Shown here: piece by piece, positions 46,788 through 56,461 of the stretch
Position numbering within the stretch: position 1 is the first letter of the stretch
Layout: each line of letters opens with the position of its first letter
Source of the DNA: an uncultured Lachnospiraceae bacterium
GTDB lineage: Bacteria > Bacillota > Clostridia > Lachnospirales > Lachnospiraceae
DNA length: 64,000 nucleotides
Reading direction: 5' to 3'
NCBI GenBank assembly: GCA_947626395.1
Contig: CANQRU010000005.1
Location: 1-64,000 of the forward strand
Translations under genes and position numbers: made by a program
The notes under the pieces: model-generated
What the model was told of the DNA's origin: nothing
Seen by the model: the letters and a program-made list of their open reading frames with translations, nothing else
Databases searched by the model: none

Positions 46788-48539
46788 ATGAGAAAGAAAG
46801 AGTACATAAAGATATCGGCGGCGGCCGCGGTTCTGGCCGCGGGGATTGCGTTTGGCGGGATCAGCGGACTGGCAAGCTCCAGCCGGAGCAGCAACTCGGT
46901 CAGGATCGGTCACGACCCTGTGGGAGACGGCAACGGCATCCAGACGCAGATCGTGGACAGCAATCAGGGCATCGGCCCTTCTGTGAGGGAACTGACGCTT
47001 TCCCAGACCTACCACAGCGATTATAAGACCTATGAGCTGTCAATGAATAACCAGTGGTTCTTCTATTCGAACGTAGGGAACGGGGATATTACCGACCAGC
47101 CGGTGCGGCTGGAGATCCCCACCGGCATCTCCTATACGGTTGAGAAAGACGGCCGTGCGTATGAAATGGATGCGGCGGCACCGATTACAGAATACGGAAC
47201 CTATGTGCTGACGCTGACTACGACGGAGGATGATACAAGGCCGTTCAGCGAGCAGACCATTTATAAGGCCACGTTCCGCTTCCGCATCCAGGATAAGCCG
47301 ATGGAAACGGCGCCGGAGGGCGGTCTGGACGGCTTCAGCGGCACTTCGGGGGCCGCGGGAAGCAGCGGCGGTACAGGCGCCGGAAGCGGCACAGGCAGTG
47401 GTTCCGGCAGCGCCGTATCTCCCGCCATGTCCCTGGAAGAGGCTCTTGCTATCGTGAGCGGGGCCGGCTATAACGTGGAGGAGACTGCCGCGCCGGAAGA
47501 AAGCACAGGCAGCCTTCCCGGACTGGACGACGAGCTTCCGCCTCCGCCGGAAGGCGAGGAGGAGAGCAGCGCGGCAGAAGAAAGCAGCGCGGCTGAGGAG
47601 ACAGAAAGTTCCGGTGCTTCCGGCATCATGGGTGACGACGGCCGCGTCGATGAAGAGGCGCTGGATCAGACCATCGAATCTCTCGTAGGACCCGGATACG
47701 GCGCCGACCAGATGGAAGACTTTAATGATTCGACCGGGCTTGAGTCCGAATTTGATACGACGACCGGCTATTATAAGCATACGCTGGCGTCTGACGCTTC
47801 CTTCTATACAAATGTCCCCAACGGTATGATCTGTACCAATCCGGTTACGGTCCAGACCAACGACGAGATCGATTTCCGGGTACTTAAGGACGGCGGGGAG
47901 ATCGAGTACACAGTGGGTACGCCGATCTCGGAGCCGGGCAGCTATGTGGTCTTTCCGAGCCAGGATAACAGTGTGTACGCGTCAACCTATTATAACCGGG
48001 AAGCGCCGGAGTTCGCCTTCCGCATCCTTGGCGGCGCCGTCCGGGATCTGGGCGTTTACGCCGCGCCGGAGAACGCTGTGATCACGAGGGTAATGTGCGG
48101 CGAGGAAGAGATCGATCCCGCGTGGGTCCATGATACCTGGGCGTATCTGGGACCGGACGGCGTATATACGGTCGATATGGATACGGAGGCCGGAGAGGCG
48201 GAGGTCTCCTTCCGGCGCGATACTACGGCTCCCATGTTCATGGTGATGACGACGAAGAGTGAAGCAAGTATCGCTTATAAGGATGAGGACTCCGTACAGT
48301 GCGTGCTGACGCGGAAGGGAGAGGTGATCCATTCCGGCAATCTGGTCAGCCAGGTGTCCGATCCGGGCGATTACACGCTGACGGTCTATGACGGGGCGGG
48401 CAATTCCCGCTCAGTGAGCTTTAAGCTTTCCTACCGCATGAATACCGGCGCCATTATCGTGGTGCTTCTGGCGGTCGCTCTGGTGCTTGCGGGGGCTCTG
48501 TTCGTAAAGAGGATCAGCAGGCAGCTGAAGGTGCGGTAA
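46788..48539 (+). CDS. Secreted, C-terminally anchored protein with duplicated domain (paralog A)
   Basis: 583 residues. Signal peptide (1-28), then two related beta-rich modules: about 78-165 (WFFYSNVGNGDITDQPV) and about 325-410 (SFYTNVPNGMICTNPV), each with a following V-KDG and a G-T/S-YV motif. They are separated by a Gly/Ser- and Glu/Ser-rich linker. A third Ig-like part (near 455-550) begins SFRRDTTAPM. A C-terminal membrane helix is followed by KRISRQLKVR. The order matches the gene at 56458, a clear paralog. Between the coupling ATPase and the VirB6-like genes, it is likely an outward-facing component of the apparatus; no named family recognised. Confidence 0.78.
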   Translation: MRKKEYIKISAAAAVLAAGIAFGGISGLASSSRSSNSVRIGHDPVGDGNGIQTQIVDSNQGIGPSVRELTLSQTYHSDYKTYELSMNNQWFFYSNVGNGDITDQPVRLEIPTGISYTVEKDGRAYEMDAAAPITEYGTYVLTLTTTEDDTRPFSEQTIYKATFRFRIQDKPMETAPEGGLDGFSGTSGAAGSSGGTGAGSGTGSGSGSAVSPAMSLEEALAIVSGAGYNVEETAAPEESTGSLPGLDDELPPPPEGEEESSAAEESSAAEETESSGASGIMGDDGRVDEEALDQTIESLVGPGYGADQMEDFNDSTGLESEFDTTTGYYKHTLASDASFYTNVPNGMICTNPVTVQTNDEIDFRVLKDGGEIEYTVGTPISEPGSYVVFPSQDNSVYASTYYNREAPEFAFRILGGAVRDLGVYAAPENAVITRVMCGEEEIDPAWVHDTWAYLGPDGVYTVDMDTEAGEAEVSFRRDTTAPMFMVMTTKSEASIAYKDEDSVQCVLTRKGEVIHSGNLVSQVSDPGDYTLTVYDGAGNSRSVSFKLSYRMNTGAIIVVLLAVALVLAGALFVKRISRQLKVR

Positions 48540-48584
48540 CCGGTCCGCGGTTTCGCGGGTACGTTTTCGATTGGAGGTTCAGGT

Positions 48585-49880
48585 ATGGAATACGTAATGC
48601 TGGACAGCTTTCTCGAGATCCTGCAGGACGTGCTGGGGTCGATCTTCGACACCGTGCTGTCCCCTGTCCTGCGCGACGCGTTTAACGCCATCGTAAACCT
48701 CATAGGAGAGCTTCTGCAGTCGATCCTGTCCAACTGGATGCTTAAGATTCTGGTCACATTCTTAAAGCTGATCAATTTCCTGGAAGGGATCTTCAATGCT
48801 TTCGCCGGCGTCAGCAACGTGAAGGTAAAGGATGTGAGCGAAGGCGTCACGCTTCTGGAATACTTCTTCAGGCTTGAGACGGTGCAGAAGGTGTTTTTGG
48901 GGGTTACGGCCATCGCGGTGGTGCTGGCGTTCATGACCACGATATTCGCCGTCGTCCGTTCCATCGCGGACGCGCCTTTTGAGAACCGGCATCCGTTAAG
49001 CACGGTGCTGTCCAACGCTGTCAAGGCGGCGGTGAGCTTCATGGTCATACCGATCACCTGCCTGTTCGTCCTGCAGGTGTCGACGACGGCGATCCGTGCG
49101 ATCAATACCACGATGAACGCCAACGGCGCGGACGTGTCCATGAGCGATACGCTGTTCATCACGGTGGCGGGACCGGCGGCTAAGGCGCCGAAGCAGGGGA
49201 ATATCGACAAGTTTTCTTCCGGCCAGAAATACGAGGACATGGATGCGGTCAAGAAGAGCTTCGACATCAATAAGATCAACTATACACAGGCTTACATAAG
49301 CTGTTTTATGCTCTTCTTCGTGATGATCGCTTCGATCCTGGCGTTTATCCAGAGAATTTTTCTTATTCTCGTGCTGTATATTGTAAGTCCGTTTTTCGTC
49401 GCGATGATGCCCCTGGACGGCGGGGCCAAGTTCAGGGAATGGCGGGATATGTTCGTGGCCCATGTGATCTCGGCTTTCGGACCGATCCTTGTTATGAAGC
49501 TCTATCTGCTGCTGGTGCCGATCATGATGTCGGATAAGATGGTCTATACGAAAAGCGCGGCGCTGACGGAGACGGTCAGGCTGCTTCTGCTGATCGGCGG
49601 GGCGTTTGCCGTCTATAACAGCAGGACCCTTATCGTGTCGATCTTCAGTCCCCAGGCCGGAGCCACGGTAGCGCAGAGCGGTATCGTCGCTTCCTTCATC
49701 GGGGCCAAGATGATGGGTTCGATGAGGAAAGGCGCATCCAGCCTCATGAGCAAAATGGGCGGCAGCGCGCAGGGTGCATCCTCCGGAGGCGCAGGGAGCG
49801 GCGGTTCGTCCGGCAGCGGTTCGTCCGGCGGCGGATCATCCGGCGGCTCAGGAGGAAGCCAGGCGTATAAGGGCAAATAA
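48585..49880 (+). CDS. VirB6/TrbL-like polytopic membrane protein (first copy)
   Basis: 431 residues. Amphipathic N-terminal helices (1-65) precede about six membrane helices (100-350): RLETVQKVFLGVTAIAVVLAF, FLILVLYIVSPFFVAMMPLDGG and RLLLLIGGAFAV are diagnostic of the TrbL/VirB6 fold in Gram-positive type IV systems. The tail from about 385 is Gly/Ser-rich. Clear paralog of the next gene (matching LLEYFFRLETVQ and LLEILFRMNAVQ). Forms part of the inner membrane channel. GGAGG precedes ATG. Confidence 0.85.
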   Translation: MEYVMLDSFLEILQDVLGSIFDTVLSPVLRDAFNAIVNLIGELLQSILSNWMLKILVTFLKLINFLEGIFNAFAGVSNVKVKDVSEGVTLLEYFFRLETVQKVFLGVTAIAVVLAFMTTIFAVVRSIADAPFENRHPLSTVLSNAVKAAVSFMVIPITCLFVLQVSTTAIRAINTTMNANGADVSMSDTLFITVAGPAAKAPKQGNIDKFSSGQKYEDMDAVKKSFDINKINYTQAYISCFMLFFVMIASILAFIQRIFLILVLYIVSPFFVAMMPLDGGAKFREWRDMFVAHVISAFGPILVMKLYLLLVPIMMSDKMVYTKSAALTETVRLLLLIGGAFAVYNSRTLIVSIFSPQAGATVAQSGIVASFIGAKMMGSMRKGASSLMSKMGGSAQGASSGGAGSGGSSGSGSSGGGSSGGSGGSQAYKGK

Positions 49881-49906
49881 AACGGCGCCGGAGGAGAGGA
49901 GATACC

Positions 49907-52468
49907 ATGCAGACGGAAGTTGTATACCTTGGTTTATTTTCTACCATATTTAACTGGGTGTTTGATAAAATACTGAGCCCGGTCGTCAAGTTCCTGTCCT
50001 CGCTTTTGGAGAAGGTACTGGGCTGGCTTTTTGATAATGTCCTGGAGCCGCTTCTGGTGTCGGTGCTTTATCCGATGTTCAAGTCGCTGCTGGACATGGT
50101 CGTGAAGATGCTGGGCGAGGTGTTCTACGGCCTTCTGGTCGATTTCCTAAAGATTATCGACGCCATGCAGGAGGCGTTCAATATCTTCGCGGGCATCCAG
50201 GAGGTCACCTATGACAATCGCTTAACGGCGCCGCTTCTGGAGATCCTGTTCCGCATGAACGCCGTGCAGCGGTCCGTCCTGGTGATCACGGCCATCGGCT
50301 TCGCGCTGACGATGCTGTTCGCGGTTCTGGCTGTGGTGCGCTCCACCTTCGATATGGAGCAGGAGAACCGGCGGCCGGTGTCAAAGGTCCTGGCGGCCAC
50401 ATTTAAGGCGATGGCCAAGATGTTTTTGATCCCCACGGTGTCGCTGTTCGCCATCGCCATGGCGGGTACGATTCTGTCCAGCATCAACTACGTGATGGGA
50501 GGAAACGAGACGACGCTTTCCAGAATCGTCTTTGTGACGGCGTCCCTGGACGCGGCGAAGAATTCCGAATTTAACATTTCCACCCAGTCTGCGAAACAAA
50601 CGCAGACGGTGGACGTCGGGATCGACGATGAGATCCGCCATCCGTTCTATACAGGCGAAAAGAATTACGCCGATAAGAAAGTGGTGGAGACATATTTCGA
50701 CTTCGGCAGATTCGATTATCTGCTGGGGTTCGCCGGATGCATCTTCCTGGCGGTGGTGCTGTTCATCGGGATGCTGATCTTTATAAACCGATTGTTCGAG
50801 GTACTGCTGCTATTCATTGTGTCGCCCTTCTTCGCGTCGATCCAGCCGCTGGACGACGGGGAGAAGTTCAAGGCCTGGCAGGATATGTTCGTAGGCAAAT
50901 TATTCGGCGGGTACGGCCTGGTGATCGCGATGCAGCTGTATATGATCCTGGTGCCGATCGTCATGGGAGGCAGGATCTCCTTCGGCGAAGGCAGCGCGGA
51001 AGCCAATTACCTGATCAAATTCATCTTCCTGCTGGGCGGCGCATGGGCCACGATTAAGACGGGGCCGGTGATCACGCAGCTTCTGAGCTTCCAGGCGGGA
51101 GCCCAGGAGGCGGATACGGTCCGTGTCGGAACCGGCTTCGCCATGGGCGCCGCGGCGCTGGCCGGAGGCGTGGTAGCGTCGGCCGGAGGCGCGATCGCTA
51201 ACAAATGGCAGGGCCACAAGGCCGCGAAGGCGGAGTCCAGGCAGGCGTCGGATCAGAGGATTCGGAACCGCTTACAGGGGCTCCCGGCCAACTCGGGTTC
51301 CGGCGGTTCGGGCGGATCCGGCGGCGCTGGCGGCTCAAGTGGCGGCGGTATATTCGGAAAGTCCGGCCAGCCGATGATCTCCGGAAAGGGAGCCATGAAG
51401 ATCGGCGGAGAGGGAACCGGCGGCGGAACGAAGGCACTGGGCGTGAAGCAGACGGGTTCCTATCTGGGCGGCGTGTTCTCGACGCATAAGACCGCCGAGG
51501 GCAAGACCGCCGTGGGCGTCAGCTTTGGCAAGGCTCTTCGGGTCGGCTACGACGCGCAGGGGAATTTCCGGGTCAATGTTCTCGGCATGGGCTATAAGAG
51601 AAGCGCCGACGGACAGCAGAAATGGTCGCTTCCGGCCGTGCGTCTTAAGAAGGCGCAGAACGCGGACGGAACCTCCGGCTACCGCGTGTCCAAGGTGAAG
51701 ATGACGTCCGGGCTCCAGTTTAAGCGGGCGGAGACGGTCACAAGGAACGCGGACGGGACCTATTCGCATACAATGGGGAAAATGTACTGCAGCGACTTTA
51801 AGCCGGCCGGCTTAAAGCAGCGGTTTGATTCCGATACAGGCAGGGTGGAGACGCTGAGCGCCGGCGGGTTCCACTGGGCCAAGAACAACGAAGGAAAATA
51901 TGTGCTTACGCACCATGATTCTCTGCTTGGTTCCAGAACGGAATTTGAGACGGGCGCGGACGGCCAGGCTCGTGCGGTTTCCTACCAGGGCGGACTCTTC
52001 AGCGCCCAGTTCGAGCAGGACGCATCCGGTCGTACGAGGGTTTCCTCTTTCAGAACCAGCGGCGGCCGGTCCATCTACGAGCGCAGCGAATCCCAGGGCT
52101 ATGACGGACACGGCCCGACAGGGGCTCCCACTTCGGCAGGAACGCCGGGAGGTACGGGAAGTGCAGGCGGCGGAACGCCGAGAAGAACGGGAAATACAGG
52201 CGGCGGAACGCCGGGAGGTACGGGAAGTACAGGCGGCGGAACGCCGGGAGGTATGGGAAGTACAGGCGGCGGAACGCCGGGAGGCGGCGCAGCCGCAGGC
52301 AGAACTGTCCGGACGCCGGGAGGCGCAGCAGGCGGCGCGCAGCAGGGCAATCAGCAGTTTACGCGCACTGCGCAGCCGGCGAACAACAGGCCCGCGCAGC
52401 CGAACCGTCCGGCGACCGGCGGGAATCATCTGCCGCATGGCGGCGGAAACGGCAGTCGGGGCCGATAG
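49907..52468 (+). CDS. VirB6/TrbL-like membrane protein with long C-terminal extension (second copy)
   Basis: 853 residues. The first 420 residues parallel the preceding gene, with about six membrane helices. A soluble extension follows: Gly/Ser linker (about 455-485), a beta-rich region of repeated short modules (about 490-740; for example GYDAQGNFRVNV, RNADGTYSHTM, NNEGKYVLTHH, DASGRTRVSSF) and a terminal low-complexity array of GGGTPGGTGST repeats. Extended VirB6 proteins are known in other bacteria where the extension is surface-exposed. AGGAGAGGAG precedes ATG. The extension is the oddest feature and may be a structural shaft or an exported domain. Confidence 0.85.
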   Translation: MQTEVVYLGLFSTIFNWVFDKILSPVVKFLSSLLEKVLGWLFDNVLEPLLVSVLYPMFKSLLDMVVKMLGEVFYGLLVDFLKIIDAMQEAFNIFAGIQEVTYDNRLTAPLLEILFRMNAVQRSVLVITAIGFALTMLFAVLAVVRSTFDMEQENRRPVSKVLAATFKAMAKMFLIPTVSLFAIAMAGTILSSINYVMGGNETTLSRIVFVTASLDAAKNSEFNISTQSAKQTQTVDVGIDDEIRHPFYTGEKNYADKKVVETYFDFGRFDYLLGFAGCIFLAVVLFIGMLIFINRLFEVLLLFIVSPFFASIQPLDDGEKFKAWQDMFVGKLFGGYGLVIAMQLYMILVPIVMGGRISFGEGSAEANYLIKFIFLLGGAWATIKTGPVITQLLSFQAGAQEADTVRVGTGFAMGAAALAGGVVASAGGAIANKWQGHKAAKAESRQASDQRIRNRLQGLPANSGSGGSGGSGGAGGSSGGGIFGKSGQPMISGKGAMKIGGEGTGGGTKALGVKQTGSYLGGVFSTHKTAEGKTAVGVSFGKALRVGYDAQGNFRVNVLGMGYKRSADGQQKWSLPAVRLKKAQNADGTSGYRVSKVKMTSGLQFKRAETVTRNADGTYSHTMGKMYCSDFKPAGLKQRFDSDTGRVETLSAGGFHWAKNNEGKYVLTHHDSLLGSRTEFETGADGQARAVSYQGGLFSAQFEQDASGRTRVSSFRTSGGRSIYERSESQGYDGHGPTGAPTSAGTPGGTGSAGGGTPRRTGNTGGGTPGGTGSTGGGTPGGMGSTGGGTPGGGAAAGRTVRTPGGAAGGAQQGNQQFTRTAQPANNRPAQPNRPATGGNHLPHGGGNGSRGR
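52125..52300 (+). repeat. 33-bp coding tandem repeat in the VirB6-like extension
   Basis: Four to five copies of a 33-bp unit encoding (G)GGTPGG(T/M)GST-type 11-residue repeats. Copy number may vary between strains by slippage. Confidence 0.8.
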
Positions 52469-52490
52469 ATCGATCACAGGAGGCGAATAA

Positions 52491-55244
52491 ATGAGAATCA
52501 TACCCAAGAGAACAAAGGTCAGGATGGAACTGTTCCAGGGCGTGGAGCTGATGGACGTACTGATAGGAAGCGTCGGCGTAGGTATCTGCGCGGCCCTTCT
52601 GGTATCGAACCTTCCAGGCAAATGGTTCATGCTGGTCGCGGTGCTGATGATAGTGGTCGCTCTGGTCGTGCCCCTTGACGACGATAAGGGCTATCTGCTC
52701 CTTTACAATGTGGTCCGGTATTTTGCCAGGTACCGTCATTTCTATAAGAGAGGCTATTCTCCCCAGGAGATGAAGGCGAAAAGCGCGGCCGGCACGGATA
52801 AGAACAAGAAGGCGAAGAAGGTGTCGGGCCCTCTGTTTTCCGTCGAGGACATCACGCCGTTCACCGCCATAGAAGGCCCGTTCATCCGCTACGGCGACGC
52901 CTACAGCGCGACGGTCCTGCGGATCGAGCCGGTAGAGTTCCGTTTCTTCAGCGAGAGCCGCCAGAACAGTACGATCGACCGCTGTCTGGGGTCGATCCTT
53001 CGGACCTGTACCCAGGATGAAGTCATCGATATGGTGAAGCTGGACCAGCCGGTACTCTACGACGGATTTATCGAGAACGAGCGGGTGAAGCAGACAGAAC
53101 TGATGGAGGCGTATCTGAACGGACTTCTGACCGACGAGGAACTGACGGTCCGCGTGGGGATCATCCAGGACCGGATCGCGCAGCTGGAGACGTTCAATTA
53201 TAAGGAGAAGGTCTACCGTCCGGTGCATTACCTGATGTTCTTTCACAAGGACAGGAACCTTATTACGGAGCAGATTCGGAACGCGGTCGCGACCCTGGCG
53301 TCCGCCGGGATCGAGAGCTGTCAGCTTACGGGGCCGGAACTTGCGGTCTTTCTTAAGTATAACTACGGATCCGCTTTCGACGAGAGGGAAGTGAAATCCC
53401 TGCAGCCGGATCAGTACATGAACTGGATCCTGCCTGACGAGATCAAATTCTCGTCAAGAACAGTAACCTATGACAACCTTATAACCCATAACTTCCGCCT
53501 CCGCGACTATCCCATGATCGTGGGAAACGCCTGGGGCGCGGAATTCTTCAATCAGCTCGGCACCAAGGTGGTACTGAAAATGACCCCGGAGGACCGCTAT
53601 AAGGCGATCCGGGATCTGGACCGGTCCATCGACGAGCTGCGTGAGCAGCAGAACAATACCGGCAAGACCAGTAAGCTGATGGAAGTGGATATGCATATCG
53701 ATACCCTTTCCGAGGTGATGCGGCTCCTGCAGGGCGAGAACGAGATCCTGTTCAATGTGAATACATTTATACAGGTCAACGACTACGAACTTTCGGAGGC
53801 TACGGCCCGCAATAACGGCAAACCGCCCAAGACCAATGCCCTGGCCTTCAAGAAGCAGATCCGCCGTAACCTGGCGGAGGGCGGCTTCAAGGTTACGGAC
53901 ATGATGATGCAGCAGTTCGAGGCCTACAGCTCCGGGCAGCTCTCCAGCTACGACGCGTTCAAACGCTATAAGCGCGGCATCCATTCCAACTCGGTGGCGG
54001 CGGTATTCCCCTATGTGGATAAGGCGTTAAGCGATAAGGACGGAATCTATATCGGCCAGGCGGCCGGGGTTCCCGCCTTCGTGAATTTCTTCCAGAGGGA
54101 TACGAACCGCGTCAACAGCAATACGGTGATCATCGGCAAGTCCGGTTCCGGCAAGTCCTACGCGACGAAGACGATCCTGACCCAGCTGGCGGCGGAGAAC
54201 TCCAAGATCTTTATTCTGGATCCGGAGAACGAATACACGAAGCTGGCGAAGAACATGCAGGGCAAGATCATCGACGTGGGCAACGCTACCCAGGGGCGGC
54301 TGAATCCGTTCCATATCATCACGGCGCTGGCCGACGAGGATGACGACGACGGCGAGTCCGCCAACAGCTTCGCGACCCACCTGCAGTTTCTGGAGGAGTT
54401 CTACCGCCAGATCCTGCCGGGCGTGGAGCCGGACGCGCTGGAGTACCTGAATACGATGACGATCCGTATGTACGAGCAGCGGGGGATCGACGAGACCACG
54501 GATCTGAGCAAGCTTACGCCGGAGGACTATCCGACCTTCGACGACCTGTACGACAAGATCATCAACGATATCCAGACCAGCTCTGGCGACTACATTAAGA
54601 CGAACCTGACCATCCTCTTAAACTACATATCCAAGTTCGCGGAGGGCGGCCGGAACTCGGCGCTTTGGAACGGCGCGTCCAGCATTTCCACGGATGAGAA
54701 CTTTATCGTGTTCAACTTCCAGTCGCTGCTGGCCAACAAGAACAACATCATCGCCAACGCCCAGATGCTTCTGGTGCTGAAATGGCTGGACAACGAGGTC
54801 ATCAAGAACCGGGACTACAACCTGAAATACAAGGCCAACCGCAAGATCGTCATCGTCATCGACGAGGCCCACGTATTTATCGACAGCAAGTTCCCGATCG
54901 CCCTGGATTTCATGTTCCAGCTGGCAAAGCGTATCCGTAAGTATAACGGTATGCAGATCGTCATCACCCAGAACGTGAAGGACTTCGTGGGAACGGAGGA
55001 ACTGGCCAGAAAGTCCACGGCCATCATCAACGCCAGCCAGTATTCCTTTATCTTCCCGCTGGCGCCCAACGACATGGACGATTTGTGCAAGCTGTATGAG
55101 AAGTCCGGCGCCATTAACGAGAGCGAGCGCGAGGATATCATTAATAACGGCCGCGGCCGCGCCTTCGTCATCACCGGTCCGTCGGAGCGGACCTGCGTGG
55201 ATATCGTGGCGGCGGAAGGAATCGAAGACCTGTTTACGATGTAA
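52491..55244 (+). CDS. VirB4-type ATPase with N-terminal PrgI/VirB3-like fusion
   Basis: 917 residues. The N-terminal 95 residues carry two membrane helices in the PrgI/VirB3-like arrangement. Residues 100-500 are the VirB4 N-terminal region, and the C-terminal AAA-like ATPase has Walker A GKSGSGKSYATK near 549 and Walker B VIVIDEAHVF near 785, then QIVITQNVKDF. The ATPase energises assembly and transport. Starts 22 bp after the VirB6-like gene, with AGGAGG before ATG. Intact and full length, strong evidence that the apparatus is functional. Confidence 0.93.
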   Translation: MRIIPKRTKVRMELFQGVELMDVLIGSVGVGICAALLVSNLPGKWFMLVAVLMIVVALVVPLDDDKGYLLLYNVVRYFARYRHFYKRGYSPQEMKAKSAAGTDKNKKAKKVSGPLFSVEDITPFTAIEGPFIRYGDAYSATVLRIEPVEFRFFSESRQNSTIDRCLGSILRTCTQDEVIDMVKLDQPVLYDGFIENERVKQTELMEAYLNGLLTDEELTVRVGIIQDRIAQLETFNYKEKVYRPVHYLMFFHKDRNLITEQIRNAVATLASAGIESCQLTGPELAVFLKYNYGSAFDEREVKSLQPDQYMNWILPDEIKFSSRTVTYDNLITHNFRLRDYPMIVGNAWGAEFFNQLGTKVVLKMTPEDRYKAIRDLDRSIDELREQQNNTGKTSKLMEVDMHIDTLSEVMRLLQGENEILFNVNTFIQVNDYELSEATARNNGKPPKTNALAFKKQIRRNLAEGGFKVTDMMMQQFEAYSSGQLSSYDAFKRYKRGIHSNSVAAVFPYVDKALSDKDGIYIGQAAGVPAFVNFFQRDTNRVNSNTVIIGKSGSGKSYATKTILTQLAAENSKIFILDPENEYTKLAKNMQGKIIDVGNATQGRLNPFHIITALADEDDDDGESANSFATHLQFLEEFYRQILPGVEPDALEYLNTMTIRMYEQRGIDETTDLSKLTPEDYPTFDDLYDKIINDIQTSSGDYIKTNLTILLNYISKFAEGGRNSALWNGASSISTDENFIVFNFQSLLANKNNIIANAQMLLVLKWLDNEVIKNRDYNLKYKANRKIVIVIDEAHVFIDSKFPIALDFMFQLAKRIRKYNGMQIVITQNVKDFVGTEELARKSTAIINASQYSFIFPLAPNDMDDLCKLYEKSGAINESEREDIINNGRGRAFVITGPSERTCVDIVAAEGIEDLFTM

Positions 55245-55309
55245 GCGCCGGGCGGAGCAGTCCGCGGCGGCCGGGACAACAAGAAGAATAAGTTTAAGGA
55301 GTGCGGATT

Positions 55310-56047
55310 ATGAGAAAAACAGCGAAGCATTTGATCGGAGCCTGCTGCCTGGCGCTGGCGGCCGCGGCCCTGGCGGGATGTTCGGGCAATAAGTCCGCCG
55401 CGGAGGTGAGCGCCGTGGCCGACGGTATGCTGACCGTGGGCATCATCGACGGCCAGGATATATTCGCGGCTAAGGGGAAGAGCGGCTACGAGGGCATCGA
55501 ACCGTCCATCTTAAATAAGCTGGCCGCGGATCTGGGCGTACAGATCACCTATGTGGACGCGAAGGATACCCAGGACCTGATGGATCAGATGGACGCGGGA
55601 ACCATCGACGTAGCGGCCGGGCGGCTTGGACAGCTGGAGATCTATTCCAGCGGCCACCTGGTATCGGCAAGCTACGCGCGAAGGGGCATCTATCTGGTGA
55701 CTCCGGCGAATCTGTATGTGGATTCCCTGGTAACGTTCGCCGATGAGAATGTGGGTATTTCGGCCCTGACTCCGGACGCCGCCAGGCTTGATCTGGCCAA
55801 CATCGAGACCGTGAATCTGGTGAATTATACCGATCTGTCCGGCGTGGCGGCGGATATTAACGGCGGCGTGATCTCCGCGCTGATCTGTACCGAGCGGGAG
55901 GCGCTGGCGCTGGCGGAGCAGGGACTCAGGGCCATAGAGATATACAATGGTCCCCAGACGGATACGGTATTCTATCTGGCGCCGGGACAGACGGAGCTTC
56001 AGGGGAACTTAAATGCCGCGATCAGGCAGTATCTTGACGGGCAGTAG
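55310..56047 (+). CDS. Family-3 solute-binding-like lipoprotein in the secretion operon
   Basis: 245 residues with lipobox LAGC (Cys24). The mature part has the SBP_bac_3 layout: TVGIIDGQDIF, GYEGIEPSILNKLAADLG, MDAGTIDVAAGRLGQ and ADENVGIS. No permease or ATPase of an amino acid importer is nearby. The location directly after virB4 suggests that the fold has been recruited as a surface or sensing component. The arginine normally binding the ligand carboxylate (in a GRLG-like position) may be present, so ligand binding cannot be excluded. AAGGAG fixes ATG 55310. Confidence 0.8.
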   Translation: MRKTAKHLIGACCLALAAAALAGCSGNKSAAEVSAVADGMLTVGIIDGQDIFAAKGKSGYEGIEPSILNKLAADLGVQITYVDAKDTQDLMDQMDAGTIDVAAGRLGQLEIYSSGHLVSASYARRGIYLVTPANLYVDSLVTFADENVGISALTPDAARLDLANIETVNLVNYTDLSGVAADINGGVISALICTEREALALAEQGLRAIEIYNGPQTDTVFYLAPGQTELQGNLNAAIRQYLDGQ

Positions 56048-56080
56048 ATATCGACGATCAGAAGGAAGCGAGGTGCCGAG

Positions 56081-56461
56081 ATGGCATATTTTGACAGTCC
56101 GAAGAACCGGGCCATGTGGGAGAAGACCATGGTAGCGCTCAGGGCGGAGAAGGAACGGCGCAGGGTGTCCGGCTATGCTCCTGTAAACGAGGATGATGGG
56201 AAGCTTAAGGAGCCGGTGAATCCGTATCGCAGAAAGATCAATCTGAGCCAGCTTGAGGAGATCGAGCGGCAGGCGGAGGGAATCCGCCGCGTAGCCCGTC
56301 CCGTGCGTCAGGCCCGGGCCGGGATGCAGATGGAGCAGGACGGCATGCAGCGGGATGCCGCGCGCCAGACCCTGGAAGGGATGGAGCCGGAGCAGCCCGG
56401 CGTGCGCAGGGAGCGGCCCGTAAGGCGGCAGGAGGCTGCCAAGAGCAGTCCGGGATTATGA
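56081..56461 (+). CDS. Small basic cytoplasmic protein, unknown
   Basis: 126 residues, Arg/Glu/Gln-rich, predicted helical then disordered (residues 60-126), no membrane helix or signal. Polar and charged enough to be an adaptor or chaperone of the apparatus, but no family is recognised. Its stop overlaps the next start by ATGA, so the two are translationally coupled. Confidence 0.65.
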   Translation: MAYFDSPKNRAMWEKTMVALRAEKERRRVSGYAPVNEDDGKLKEPVNPYRRKINLSQLEEIERQAEGIRRVARPVRQARAGMQMEQDGMQRDAARQTLEGMEPEQPGVRRERPVRRQEAAKSSPGL

